Shown here piece after piece: positions 23,582 through 32,087 of a stretch of 39,244 nt of DNA (positions are counted from its first letter, which is position 1; each line of letters begins with the position of its first letter). A program made the position numbers and the translations under genes. The stretch is from Bacteroidota bacterium (lineage in GTDB: Bacteria > Pseudomonadota > Alphaproteobacteria > Puniceispirillales > Puniceispirillaceae): positions 1 to 39,244 of the forward strand of contig JAACDV010000230.1 in the NCBI GenBank assembly GCA_009936825.1, read 5' to 3'. The notes beneath the pieces were generated by a model, which saw only the letters and a program-made list of their open reading frames with translations, was not told where the DNA came from and ran no database searches.

Positions 23582-24621
23582 CAACCGTAAATATCGACCA
23601 TTTGACCAAAGTATATCCGGGGCAGACTGAGCCTTCGCTGGATGATCTATCGCTAGAAATTCGCAGTGGCGAGTTGACCGCGCTGCTGGGGCCGTCCGGT
23701 TGCGGTAAAACGACAACAATGAAGATGATTGCCGGATTGCTGGTTCCAACAGCGGGCGATGTGCTTTTTGACGGGCGCTCGATCCTGCATGAAAAGCCGG
23801 AGCATCGCGGCGTCGTGATGGTCTTCCAGAACTATCTTCTCTTCCCTTATATGAGCGTGGCGGACAATATCGGCTTTGGCCTTAAAATGCGTAAAATTGA
23901 CAAGACAGAAATCGACTGGCGCGTTTCCGCAATGCTGGAGTTGGTCAAGCTTCCCGATCTTGGCAAACGCCGTCCGTCTGAGTTATCGGGCGGCCAGCAA
24001 CAACGCGTTGCGCTGGCACGGGCGTTGATCGTCCAGCCGAACGTACTGCTGCTTGACGAGCCTCTGTCCAATCTGGATGCGCATTTGCGCTTTGAAATGC
24101 GCGATCTTATTCGCTCGCTACAGCAGGAGATCGGCATTACCACGATCTTTGTGACGCATGATCAGGAAGAGGCGGTGGTGCTGGCTGATAAGGTGGCGCT
24201 AATTCTGGACGGCAGGTTGAAACAGTTCGATGTGCCGGAAATGTTCTATCAGCGTCCGGTGGATGAAGCGACAACCCGGTTTTTTGGTGGTCAGAATTTT
24301 GTCCAGGGCACCTCTGATGGGGTTGTTTTTGACAGTGTGCTTGGCAAACTAAAACTGCCAGAAGGCGCGTACAAGGGCAAAGGGGTGCTAACATTTCGGC
24401 CTGAAAACATCCGTCTTGGCAGCAATGTCGGCAGCGAGAACAAGCTGTCCGCGAAAATTTCTGAACGCATTTATCTTGGCACGCATACAAGGCTGAAATT
24501 GCAAATTGCCGATACCGAAATTACCGCACTGGTAAACCCTGAAGCCGCTAACGGCCTGAGTGTTGGTGATACTATAACCGCCAGCCTACCAATCGCCGCC
24601 TTATGGGTTTTATCAGCATGA
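23578..24621 (+). CDS. ABC transporter ATP-binding protein (YnjD/PotA-like)
   Basis: This is a 347-residue ATPase of the importer. Walker A is GPSGCGKTTT (about residues 38-47), the Q-loop is in MVFQNYLLFP, the signature is LSGGQQQRVALARAL, Walker B is VLLLDEP with the following D-loop, and the H-loop is in FVTHDQEEA. A C-terminal TOBE-type domain (about 245-345: LTFRPENIRLGS) makes it longer than E. coli YnjD and closer to the PotA/FbpC layout. It overlaps the permease gene by 4 bp. The epimerase gene follows after 49 bp. Confidence 0.9.
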   Translation: MTTVNIDHLTKVYPGQTEPSLDDLSLEIRSGELTALLGPSGCGKTTTMKMIAGLLVPTAGDVLFDGRSILHEKPEHRGVVMVFQNYLLFPYMSVADNIGFGLKMRKIDKTEIDWRVSAMLELVKLPDLGKRRPSELSGGQQQRVALARALIVQPNVLLLDEPLSNLDAHLRFEMRDLIRSLQQEIGITTIFVTHDQEEAVVLADKVALILDGRLKQFDVPEMFYQRPVDEATTRFFGGQNFVQGTSDGVVFDSVLGKLKLPEGAYKGKGVLTFRPENIRLGSNVGSENKLSAKISERIYLGTHTRLKLQIADTEITALVNPEAANGLSVGDTITASLPIAALWVLSA

Positions 24622-24670
24622 CCGGTTTGAAACATATGAACCATGCGAAAAGAATAGAGGAAATTGGCTA

Positions 24671-25507
24671 ATGAAATTTGGTGTTCATGCAGGCTTATGG
24701 ATGGCGCGCTGGACCGATGAGCTATCGCCAATCATCAAAGAAGTTGCCGATCTGGGTTTTGACGGCGTCGAAGTCTCGCTTCTGGGAATGAATGATGACA
24801 AGGCAGCGGCGCTGGGCGCACTGGTTCGCGATGCCGGCCTTGAAGTCACCTGCTCGGACGGGCTTGCTGGCGATAAGGATATCACCTCCAGCGATGCGGC
24901 GGTTCGCGCCGCCGGTGTTGACTATCTTCGCTGGACCATTGCCACCACTGCGAAAATCGGGGCGCGCGGGCTTGCCGGGGTTGTCTACGCACCTTGGGGC
25001 CAGTTTGACCCGGCCCGCAAGGCCGAACGAAGTGCCTATGCCGCCGAGGCGTTTCACACTTTGGACAGTGATCTGGCTGAGCGCGGCGTGACGCTGGGCA
25101 TTGAGGCTATCAATCGGTTTGAGACCGATCTGGTAAATACAGCGCATGAGGCGCGCGCCATCGCCGATGCCGCAGCATCCGATCATGTTGGCATCCTGCT
25201 GGATAGCTTCCATCTCAATATTGAGGAAAAAGATATCAAGGCAGCGATTGGCGTTGCGGCGGATAAGCTGGTGCATTTTCATATTTCTGAGAATGACCGC
25301 GGGCTTCCCGGATCCGGGCATATTGCGTGGACGGATGTGCGCGAAGGTCTGCAGAATATTGATTATGATGGCTGGATTGTCGCCGAAATGTTTGTCATTG
25401 AGGGCAACCCTGCCAGCGCCGATCTGAACATCTGGCGGCCCATTGAAACTAATGCCACCACCACTGCCAGCGATGCGCTTGCCTTTATGCGAAAGACCTT
25501 TGTATGA
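24671..25507 (+). CDS. Ketose 3-epimerase-like TIM-barrel enzyme (tagatose/psicose 3-epimerase family)
   Basis: This 278-residue sugar phosphate isomerase/epimerase-fold protein has the full metal site of D-tagatose 3-epimerase: E145 (GIEAINRFE), D178 (LLDSFHLNIEE), H204 (HFHISENDR) and E239 (VAEMFV). These are offset by exactly seven from the E152, D185, H211 and E246 known for the Pseudomonas cichorii enzyme. GLPGSGHIAW is also typical. It should interconvert C3 epimers of a free ketose or isomerise a related sugar. AGAGGAAA upstream supports the start. The downstream kinase gene overlaps by 4 bp, so the product of this step probably feeds the kinase. Confidence 0.86.
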   Translation: MKFGVHAGLWMARWTDELSPIIKEVADLGFDGVEVSLLGMNDDKAAALGALVRDAGLEVTCSDGLAGDKDITSSDAAVRAAGVDYLRWTIATTAKIGARGLAGVVYAPWGQFDPARKAERSAYAAEAFHTLDSDLAERGVTLGIEAINRFETDLVNTAHEARAIADAAASDHVGILLDSFHLNIEEKDIKAAIGVAADKLVHFHISENDRGLPGSGHIAWTDVREGLQNIDYDGWIVAEMFVIEGNPASADLNIWRPIETNATTTASDALAFMRKTFV

Positions 25508-26058
25508 CCGATTTTCTGACCAGGTTGGCTGATCATTTTGTCGGCCTTGAAGAGCGTTTGAACGAATTGGACGCAGCAATCGGTGATGGCGATCACGGCA
25601 CCACAATCTGCCGCGGTCTGGCAGCAGCTGCAACTGATCCCGCCCAACCTGCAAAAGCGTTCCGGCGGGCAGCAGGCGGAGCATCAGGATCGTTGTTTGG
25701 CGTATTAATCGGGGCCCTTAGCGCCGAGCAGAACGCATCCCCTCCCACTTTAGGTGCGGCGTGGAGCGAGGCGGCCCCAAAAATAACCCACCTCGGCGGG
25801 GCAGGCGCCGGTGACAAAACGATGCTTGATGCGTTGATCCCCGCCGCCGCCGCCGCAAAGGCAGCAGATAGCCCCGAAGCTGCCGCGCGCAATGCTGCTA
25901 GCGCGGCCGATGCCGGTGCAAAGGCAACGCAAGACATGTCGGCGCGCCGGGGCCGTGCCAAATATGTTGAGAATGCCGGGCAGGGATCACTGGATCCAGG
26001 GGCTCATTCAGTAGCCGAAATTTTAGAGGCTTTTGCCAGCTGGAGATTCAAGACATGA
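25504..26058 (+). CDS. dhaL: Dihydroxyacetone-kinase-type nucleotide-binding subunit DhaL
   Basis: This 184-residue DAK2 (DhaL) domain protein has the nucleotide/Mg motif IGDGDHG at residues 26-32. It also has GGASGSLFGVLIGALS, then DALIPAAAAA and the C-terminal RGRAKYVENAGQGSLDPGAH. DhaL provides the phosphoryl transfer half of a two-subunit ketose kinase, with DhaK binding the sugar. It is followed by DhaK, the reverse of the order in E. coli. No DhaM (PTS donor) gene is present, so the kinase probably uses ATP directly. ATGA overlaps on both sides place it firmly in the operon. Confidence 0.88.
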   Translation: MTDFLTRLADHFVGLEERLNELDAAIGDGDHGTTICRGLAAAATDPAQPAKAFRRAAGGASGSLFGVLIGALSAEQNASPPTLGAAWSEAAPKITHLGGAGAGDKTMLDALIPAAAAAKAADSPEAAARNAASAADAGAKATQDMSARRGRAKYVENAGQGSLDPGAHSVAEILEAFASWRFKT

Positions 26059-27074
26059 AAAAGCTATTCAACAGTCACGCCAGCATGGTTGAGGATATGA
26101 TTGACGGGTTTGTCGCCGCATATCCGCATCAGGTGGCGCGCGGTGCGGCGATGCGCCTGATCCGGCGCGCTCAGCCAGCCGATCCCGCGAACAAAGTGAT
26201 GCTTGCCATAGGTAATGGCAGCGGGCACGAACCTATTGCAATGGGATATGTTGGCACCGGCCTTTTGGATGCCAATATCGTCGGCGATGTGTTTGCCGCC
26301 CCGTCACCCGATCTAATCTATGACGCGCTGGATGAAATCACCGGTGATGCCGGAACATTGTTGCTGGTCTCTCGCCATGAAGGCGATGTGATCAACGCCA
26401 ACGCCGCGGTGATGATGGCAGAGGAAGACGATCTAAAAGTGCGCGCACTGCTGATGTATGATGATATTTCCTCAGCACCAAAAGGCTCGGAACATGAACG
26501 GCGCGGCGCGGCAGGAACTTTGTTTATCTATAAGATTCTGGGCGCCGCAGCTGAAACAGGAATGGACCTTGACGCGCTGGAGGCGCTAGGAATCGCTGTT
26601 CGTGATTGCACCCGCACGCTAGCCGCGGCGGTTAGTCCGGGCATATCGCCTTTGACGGGTGCGCCGATGTTTGCGCTTCCGGATGATGAGGTTTTTATCG
26701 GAATGGGTGTCCATGGAGAGCCCGGTGTCGGGCGTCGTAAGGTGGAGCCTGTTGGCGAGTTGGTCAACTTTATGATGGGCGAATTGCTGGATGACATGCC
26801 GATTGCGCCAGACCAGAAAACCATTGCGCTGATCAATGGGTCAGGCGCCACCAGCTTGATGGAATTGCTGACCATCTACCGCGAGGTTGAAGCAGAATTG
26901 CGCCGCCGGAATATTCCTGCAGTTGCACCGGCTATCGGGTCAATGTCAACGACGCAAGATACCCAAGGCTTTTCGATTTCGTTGATGACACCAACGCAGC
27001 CAATGCTGGACTTCTGGCAGGCGGCGCAGCAAACACCCTTTTTCCCGCATATTTATAATGGTGAAACCTCTTGA
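26055..27074 (+). CDS. dhaK: Dihydroxyacetone-kinase-type substrate subunit DhaK
   Basis: This is a 339-residue DAK1 (DhaK) protein. It keeps the residues that hold the substrate in E. coli DhaK: H58 in GNGSGHEP, D111 in RHEGDVINAN, and H220 in GVHGEPG, the His that forms the covalent hemiaminal with the ketose carbonyl. GGGSGHEP is changed to GNGSGHEP. The substrate must be a short ketose; given the neighbouring epimerase and aldolase it may be a tetrulose, pentulose or branched ketose rather than dihydroxyacetone. Kinases of this family acting on erythrulose or apulose are known. It overlaps the dhaL and aldolase genes. Confidence 0.88.
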   Translation: MKKLFNSHASMVEDMIDGFVAAYPHQVARGAAMRLIRRAQPADPANKVMLAIGNGSGHEPIAMGYVGTGLLDANIVGDVFAAPSPDLIYDALDEITGDAGTLLLVSRHEGDVINANAAVMMAEEDDLKVRALLMYDDISSAPKGSEHERRGAAGTLFIYKILGAAAETGMDLDALEALGIAVRDCTRTLAAAVSPGISPLTGAPMFALPDDEVFIGMGVHGEPGVGRRKVEPVGELVNFMMGELLDDMPIAPDQKTIALINGSGATSLMELLTIYREVEAELRRRNIPAVAPAIGSMSTTQDTQGFSISLMTPTQPMLDFWQAAQQTPFFPHIYNGETS

Positions 27075-27973
27075 AGCAGTCTTTGAACATAAATGGTGTA
27101 GCGATAGATGCCGGTAGTGGGTTGGGGGCAGCAATCCAGCAGGCGCGCGGCGATGATGCTACCGATCAGGATGTTCTGATTTTCAAACGGGCCATCATCA
27201 CCGAACTTGCATCACTTGCTTCCACAATTCTGGTTGATGCCAATATGGGGCCGGACTTACTGGCCGACTTTCCGCCTCAGTGCAAACCGATGATGGCGTA
27301 TGAGGCTGATGTATATCACATCTCTGATGATGACCGTATTACTGTGCTGCCGGATCATATCGCGCTGGCAGATTTTCCAAAAATGGGGATCAGTCATCTC
27401 AAATTCTTTATGTATTATGCGCCCGATGATGCGCACGCCCTAAATCGCCGCAAGCTGGATTTGATTGCCCAAATTGGGGAGGGATGCGCCGAAAACGGCC
27501 TGACATTTTTACTGGAACCGTTGGTCTATCACCCAACATTGGCCCCGGGCACCGCTGAATACGCGCGTATCAAGCCTAATCTGGTCCGCCGCGCCACCGC
27601 AGATTTTGCGCGCCCGGAATTGCGCGCCAACGTGTTGAAAGTTGAGATTCCAGTTGATCTGAATTTCGTCGATGGCTTTGGCGAGCCCGAGATGTCTCGT
27701 GACGAAGCGCTGGCAGCTTTTCGATCGGCAGCGGCGGCGGCAGGCGATTGTGATCTTGTGTATCTAAGCGCCGGTGTTACCTTTCCCCGCTTTGCCGCAT
27801 CGTTGAAAATGGCATCAGAGGCCGAAGTGGATTTGCACGGATTTATGTGCGGGCGCGCCATCTGGTCTGATGGTATCGAAATTTTTGGCCGCACCGGCGA
27901 GACCGGCTTGCGGGAATGGTTGCAAAAAGAAGGACGCAATAGACTAGCTACCCTCAATCAAATTTTGGAGTGA
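27071..27973 (+). CDS. LacD-like class I aldolase
   Basis: This 300-residue protein resembles tagatose-1,6-bisphosphate aldolase (LacD), a Schiff-base TIM barrel. The expected catalytic Lys is K190 in NVLKVEIPVD, matching the LacD KVE segment. Other family features are STILVDANMGPDL near 51-63, SHLKFFMYYAPD near 108-119, and an LLEPLVYHP strand. The E. coli sulfofructose-phosphate aldolase YihT is a relative, so phosphorylated substrates other than tagatose are possible. It should cleave the ketose phosphate made by DhaKL to a triose phosphate plus an aldehyde. The start is TTG overlapping the dhaK stop; no in-frame ATG lies near. Confidence 0.8.
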   Translation: MKQSLNINGVAIDAGSGLGAAIQQARGDDATDQDVLIFKRAIITELASLASTILVDANMGPDLLADFPPQCKPMMAYEADVYHISDDDRITVLPDHIALADFPKMGISHLKFFMYYAPDDAHALNRRKLDLIAQIGEGCAENGLTFLLEPLVYHPTLAPGTAEYARIKPNLVRRATADFARPELRANVLKVEIPVDLNFVDGFGEPEMSRDEALAAFRSAAAAAGDCDLVYLSAGVTFPRFAASLKMASEAEVDLHGFMCGRAIWSDGIEIFGRTGETGLREWLQKEGRNRLATLNQILE

Positions 27974-27976
27974 GAC

Positions 27977-28741
27977 ATGCTACTTAAAGACAAAATCGCC
28001 ATTGTCACCGGAGGTTCGAGTGGGAATGGCCGCGCAATCTGCAGCCGCTTTGTCGAACAAGGGGCGCGCGTCATTGTTGCCGATCTGACTGAAACGCCCC
28101 GCGAAGGCGGTCCTGCGACCGCCGATATGATCAATGCAGAAACACCCGACAGTGCCGTCTTCCAAAAATGTGACGTTACAAAACTGGATGATTTAGAAAG
28201 CTGTGTGGCGCTGGCCGAATCAATGGGCGGGCTGGATATTCTGGTCAACAATGCCGGTATCCTGAAAAAACAACCCTTGCTGGAAGCCGATGAAGCGATG
28301 TTTCAGCAGATGATAGATGTAAATGTCAAAAGCGTGCTGTTCGCGTCGCAAGCTGCTGCAAAGGTTATGATCCCGCGCGGCAGCGGTGTCATTATCAATC
28401 TATGTTCAATCGCCGGGATGCGCGGAACTGGCGGGTTCTGTCACTATAATTTGACCAAAGGCGCGGTGCGTTTGTTAACCTATTCAATGGCGGATGAATT
28501 GGGCCCACACGGTATTCGGGTCAATAATATCGCCCCCGGAATTATGCATACACAGATGAACATTGACGATGATCCGGTGATTGGAACACCAACCGGCGAA
28601 GGGTATCTTGATATGATCCCAGCGCGCCGGTGGGGCACCACTCACGAGGTTGCCGATGGCTGCGTTTATCTGGCGTGCGATATGGCAAAATATGTCATGG
28701 GAACAACATTGACGATCGATGGGGGGTATTTAAGGGTATGA
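27977..28741 (+). CDS. Short-chain dehydrogenase/reductase
   Basis: This 254-residue classical SDR has the cofactor motif TGGSSGNGRA (residues 11-20), NNAG at 91-94, catalytic S144, Y157 and K161 (SIAGMR..., YNLTK), and the PG motif NNIAPGIM. An acidic residue after beta-2 (VADLTE) favours NAD(H) over NADP(H). It could oxidise a polyol or sugar of the pathway to the ketose. GGAG seven bases upstream gives the start. It ends in an ATGA overlap with the fucose-isomerase-like gene. Confidence 0.9.
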   Translation: MLLKDKIAIVTGGSSGNGRAICSRFVEQGARVIVADLTETPREGGPATADMINAETPDSAVFQKCDVTKLDDLESCVALAESMGGLDILVNNAGILKKQPLLEADEAMFQQMIDVNVKSVLFASQAAAKVMIPRGSGVIINLCSIAGMRGTGGFCHYNLTKGAVRLLTYSMADELGPHGIRVNNIAPGIMHTQMNIDDDPVIGTPTGEGYLDMIPARRWGTTHEVADGCVYLACDMAKYVMGTTLTIDGGYLRV

Positions 28742-30171
28742 CGGCAAAGCTTCGCGTTGCGCTGATCCGGGCCTCGCTGCCCAGCTATTTTCCAGATAGG
28801 CATAATGTCTGGCAGCGCTGTGAGACGGCCGCATCCAGCTTGTGTGATGCCGAAGGGGCCGACCTGCTGATCTACCCTGAAATTCCGATGGACGGCGCCG
28901 CTACAAGCACAGCAGTGGACTGGTGCCGCGATCAAAAGATTGATTTTGTGTTGTTGCTGCATGGTGGCTTTACCATGGGCGATGTCGCCCGAACGCTGGC
29001 TAGGTCTGAATTCCGGTTGGGATTTTGGTCAGTACCCGAACCCCAACGCACCGGCGATGTTCAACTGAATAATTTTGTCTCGCTGAATATGTCGCTTTCA
29101 ATTTCCCGGCAGGTGCGCTCCCTCAAGGAAAATCCGGTTCAATGGTATCATGGCGCGCCTGAAAGCACAGCCTTGCAAAACCGGCTGCGCACCACTATCC
29201 GCGCCCTAAAGGCCTGTAAATTACTGATGGGGGCAAAAATCGGCGCAGTCGGTGGACTCGCCATGACTTTTTATAATATGGAAGTATCCAGTAATGCGCT
29301 GTTCGCCCGCCTTGGTGTGACGACGCACCATCATGACATGCATGAGTTGACCGAACGGATGCAAAACATTCCGGCCTCAAGGGTTGCAGCAGAACTGGCG
29401 CTAATGCGGGATGCTGCGCGAATAGATAATGTCAGTGATGCACAAATGACTCTAACCTCCAGTTGTGCGCTCGCCATGCGGGACATCGCGAACGAGAACG
29501 GCTATGCCGCCCTTACGGTGAGTGACTGGCCAGCCTTGCAAGAACACCCCGGAATGCATCCTGGCGCCGCCTTTTCATGGCTGGAGGAAACTGACCAGCT
29601 ACCCGTTGCCTCGGAAGGAGATATTCTGGGCGCGATCAGCCAGTTGGTATCACGCTCGTTCAGCGGGCGGGTCGGGTATCTGCTGGATATGACAGAACCT
29701 GATCTGGATGCCGGACAAATGCTAGTCTGGCATGGCGGCGGCGGACCGCTATATCTGGCTGATGATGCTGGTGCGCGCTGGATTAATCATCCGATGATAG
29801 GGCGCGGCACCGAGGCTGGACCGATATATGGTGCGATTGCTGATCTGGTTTTCCGCGATGGCCCGGTCAGTCTTTTGCGCGTTGCCCGTGATGGCGGAGC
29901 GCTATTCAGCATGACCGCCGAGGTGGCCGGCCGTGATCCATCAGGCTTTGATGGGTGCCGCGGCTGGCTGCAGAATTTCGAAATCGACGGACAAACCGCA
30001 TCGCTTGAAGATGTCGTCAGCACGGTGATGGCGCACGGACTGGAACATCATTTCATTTTGATGCCGGGCAATTTTGCGGCCGAACTGGCTGAATTTGGCT
30101 CATGGACCGCGATGCAGCGCCTTGGCTATAGACCAATGCGCTCCCACCTCGATAGCCGCGATTTCAGCTAG
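28738..30171 (+). CDS. L-fucose/L-arabinose-isomerase-like protein
   Basis: This 477-residue protein has the layout of the FucI/AraA-like family (COG2407). An N-terminal Rossmann-like region (residues 1-160: RVALIRASLPSYFP, then GFWSVPEPQRTGDVQLNN) leads to a middle domain with GAKIGAVGG. The C-terminal barrel part includes DMTEPDLDAGQMLVWHGGGG and MAHGLEHHFILMPGN. Members isomerise aldoses and ketoses with Mn(II). The expected Glu/Asp/His metal ligands are plausible (E-P-D-L-D, HGLEHH) but I cannot align them with certainty. It overlaps the SDR stop by 4 bp and is last in the operon. Its stop shares CTAG with the convergent nucleoside hydrolase stop. Confidence 0.78.
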   Translation: MTAKLRVALIRASLPSYFPDRHNVWQRCETAASSLCDAEGADLLIYPEIPMDGAATSTAVDWCRDQKIDFVLLLHGGFTMGDVARTLARSEFRLGFWSVPEPQRTGDVQLNNFVSLNMSLSISRQVRSLKENPVQWYHGAPESTALQNRLRTTIRALKACKLLMGAKIGAVGGLAMTFYNMEVSSNALFARLGVTTHHHDMHELTERMQNIPASRVAAELALMRDAARIDNVSDAQMTLTSSCALAMRDIANENGYAALTVSDWPALQEHPGMHPGAAFSWLEETDQLPVASEGDILGAISQLVSRSFSGRVGYLLDMTEPDLDAGQMLVWHGGGGPLYLADDAGARWINHPMIGRGTEAGPIYGAIADLVFRDGPVSLLRVARDGGALFSMTAEVAGRDPSGFDGCRGWLQNFEIDGQTASLEDVVSTVMAHGLEHHFILMPGNFAAELAEFGSWTAMQRLGYRPMRSHLDSRDFS

Positions 30172-31250
30172 CCAGCATGCTTGGCTAAACGATCATAAAA
30201 ATCGATAAAAATCTCGTCGCGTTGGACGTCATGTGCCTCCCGCATAAGATGCCTGTCGGGGCTGTGCTGCCACAGCAAATCTTCATCCAGAATAGGCGAA
30301 TTGGTTAAGTGCGTTGGCACCCAATCGGGATTGATCAGCCACGCAATAACAATGATATCCCAGATCACCCATGTCCGCCGCGCCGTATCGGAAATGGCAA
30401 ACATCTCGTGCAGCGGATTATTGACAAACAGATGGTTCAGATAATCACCAATATCCCCGCGCCCTTTCACAAACGACTCCATTTCCGGCAATGATATTTT
30501 CAGTTGCGCTCCGACATGGTAGCCCGGCAGATAAATATGCGGAACACCGCTGTCAAACAACAGCCGCGATGACGGCACATCCTGCACCAGATTAAGCGAA
30601 GGCCGGTTGCTATGCGGGGCGTGCGAAGGATAGCTGGAGGTCCAGATCACAACTATATTCTCAATAATTTCGGGAGCAAGGATAAGCGCCGCAGCGATAT
30701 TGGTCACACACCCCATGGCGGCGATATAAAGCGGCCCGTCACCCGATTTGGCAAGATCGATTATGGTCTCAACCGCCGCTGATTTAACCGGCTCATCCGG
30801 TGTGCTCATATAACGATCAGCCCCGCGGAACACCTTGCCGTCGCACTTCATTCCCATCTTGTCATAAACCCGGATGATTTCGAGATAACTTAGCTCCATT
30901 CCTTCTGCCGGGCTGACGAAACTAAGATCTTCTACGCGTTTACCCGCCGCATGAAGCCTGTCGAGCCAACCACGAAAACCGCCAACCAGCGGCTCATCAC
31001 TTCCCGCCCCGTCAGCCATAGCCTTTTCAGCAGCAAGCAGATGCGTGCGGTGATGGGCGAATGAAAACGGCTCGGCAGTAACCGCCTCAACAGTCATTTT
31101 TTCAGGTGCCAGCAAGGCCCAAGCCAACGCGTACTGATCGTCAATTTCATTGGCTGTATCAGTATCAATCAACAATCGGACCGGCCCACCTGTAGGGGGT
31201 GTCAGTCGCTCAAGCATTAAATCTTTTGATAGGGGTTTGAACTGTGTCAT
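30168..31250 (-). CDS. Nucleoside-hydrolase-family protein
   Basis: This 360-residue protein is of the inosine-uridine nucleoside N-ribohydrolase (IunH-like) fold. The N-terminal calcium motif is LLIDTDTANEIDDQYAL (residues 27-43), a variant with two residues more than the usual DTDPGIDD. IAAMGCVTNIAAAL is the second conserved segment, and WDIIVIAWLINPDW holds a late metal-site Asp. Proteins with DTDTxNExDDQ form a branch whose substrates are uncertain and may be other N- or O-glycosides. It is 44 bp after the GntR gene and ends tail to tail with the isomerase-like gene, sharing the bases CTAG for both stops. Confidence 0.82.
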   Translation of the reverse strand: MTQFKPLSKDLMLERLTPPTGGPVRLLIDTDTANEIDDQYALAWALLAPEKMTVEAVTAEPFSFAHHRTHLLAAEKAMADGAGSDEPLVGGFRGWLDRLHAAGKRVEDLSFVSPAEGMELSYLEIIRVYDKMGMKCDGKVFRGADRYMSTPDEPVKSAAVETIIDLAKSGDGPLYIAAMGCVTNIAAALILAPEIIENIVVIWTSSYPSHAPHSNRPSLNLVQDVPSSRLLFDSGVPHIYLPGYHVGAQLKISLPEMESFVKGRGDIGDYLNHLFVNNPLHEMFAISDTARRTWVIWDIIVIAWLINPDWVPTHLTNSPILDEDLLWQHSPDRHLMREAHDVQRDEIFIDFYDRLAKHAG

Positions 31251-31281
31251 TGGGGAACTCTCTTAAATAATGGGCCTCTAG

Positions 31282-31313
31282 TTATGTGCCGGGGTTAATT
31301 ATGTGTCGGGGTT
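31282..31313. repeat. 17-bp-period duplication at the GntR 3' end
   Basis: TTATGTGCCGGGGTT (31282-31296) and TTATGTGTCGGGGTT (31299-31313) differ at one position. The right copy codes for the last residues of the minus-strand GntR protein; the left copy covers its stop and the bases after it. This repeats the pattern seen at the P450 3' end. Confidence 0.8.
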
Positions 31314-32068
31314 CGGATTTGTTGGGATAGATTGAAACTCACCGATCCGGTTCTAAAAACCTCTTCAAAGAACACTGTTTTGCCCGTGTCACCAAAGGCG
31401 GAACAGGCCTGCTTTAGAATCGGTGTTCCGGCATCAATATCAAAAATCTCTGCCATTACTGCATTTGCCGCGACCGGACTTATATCCTCGCAAGCCGCTG
31501 ACCATTCCAACATAAAGCGCGATCGCAAAATCCGCAGAATTGACTGGGCCGGACCGGTCTCGGGGAAATCTTGTGGCTGGGCATCGCGCAAAAGATCACT
31601 AGCAGCATAGGTGTGAACCAGCATCTGCGCCTTGCCATCAACTAGACGCAGGCGGCTGATACAGGTCACAGCTTGACCCGCCAGCTCGGACGGCAACTCT
31701 GCAAAGCGGGGATCTCCGGCGGGCAAATTTTCGATCTGCAACAGCCGTGATGTTGGCTCACGGCCAGTTCGCAACATCGCATCGGTAAACGAAGTCAGAC
31801 AAGTATCGGAAACCGGCGACAACGTGACCACACGATAGCCGCTGCCTTGCCTGCGTTCGACATAGCCATCTTGAACAAGCATATCCAGCGATCGCCGGAT
31901 GGTGACCCGGCTGACCTTAAAATATCTAGCCAACTCATCTTCGGTAGGCATCCGGCCGCCAACAGGATACCTTCCGGCCTTCAATCGCTCTAGGATGGTA
32001 CGATAGGCCTGCTCATATTTAGGTATGGTCGGCGGTATGTCCGGCGACATTATTTCAGATGGTGTCAT
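31295..32068 (-). CDS. GntR/HutC-family transcriptional regulator
   Basis: This 257-residue regulator has a winged helix (about residues 18-85: RYPVGGRMPTEDELARYFKV, then SRVTIRRSLDMLVQDGYV and RQGSGYRV) and a UTRA effector domain (about 95-250). AAGGG six bases upstream supports the ATG. It lies 19 bp after the aldehyde dehydrogenase and before the nucleoside hydrolase in the same minus-strand run, so it probably represses this run. A HutC-like palindrome (36946-36957) is found just upstream of the first gene of the run. The C-terminus lies in a 17-bp duplication. Confidence 0.88.
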   Translation of the reverse strand: MTPSEIMSPDIPPTIPKYEQAYRTILERLKAGRYPVGGRMPTEDELARYFKVSRVTIRRSLDMLVQDGYVERRQGSGYRVVTLSPVSDTCLTSFTDAMLRTGREPTSRLLQIENLPAGDPRFAELPSELAGQAVTCISRLRLVDGKAQMLVHTYAASDLLRDAQPQDFPETGPAQSILRILRSRFMLEWSAACEDISPVAANAVMAEIFDIDAGTPILKQACSAFGDTGKTVFFEEVFRTGSVSFNLSQQIRTPTHN

Positions 32069-32087
32069 ATCAACCCTTGCTTGCTGT

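Noticed and set aside
24722..25684. 320-codon minus-strand open frame opposite the epimerase and dhaL genes
   Set aside because: Long, but antisense to two well-conserved genes and without domain motifs.
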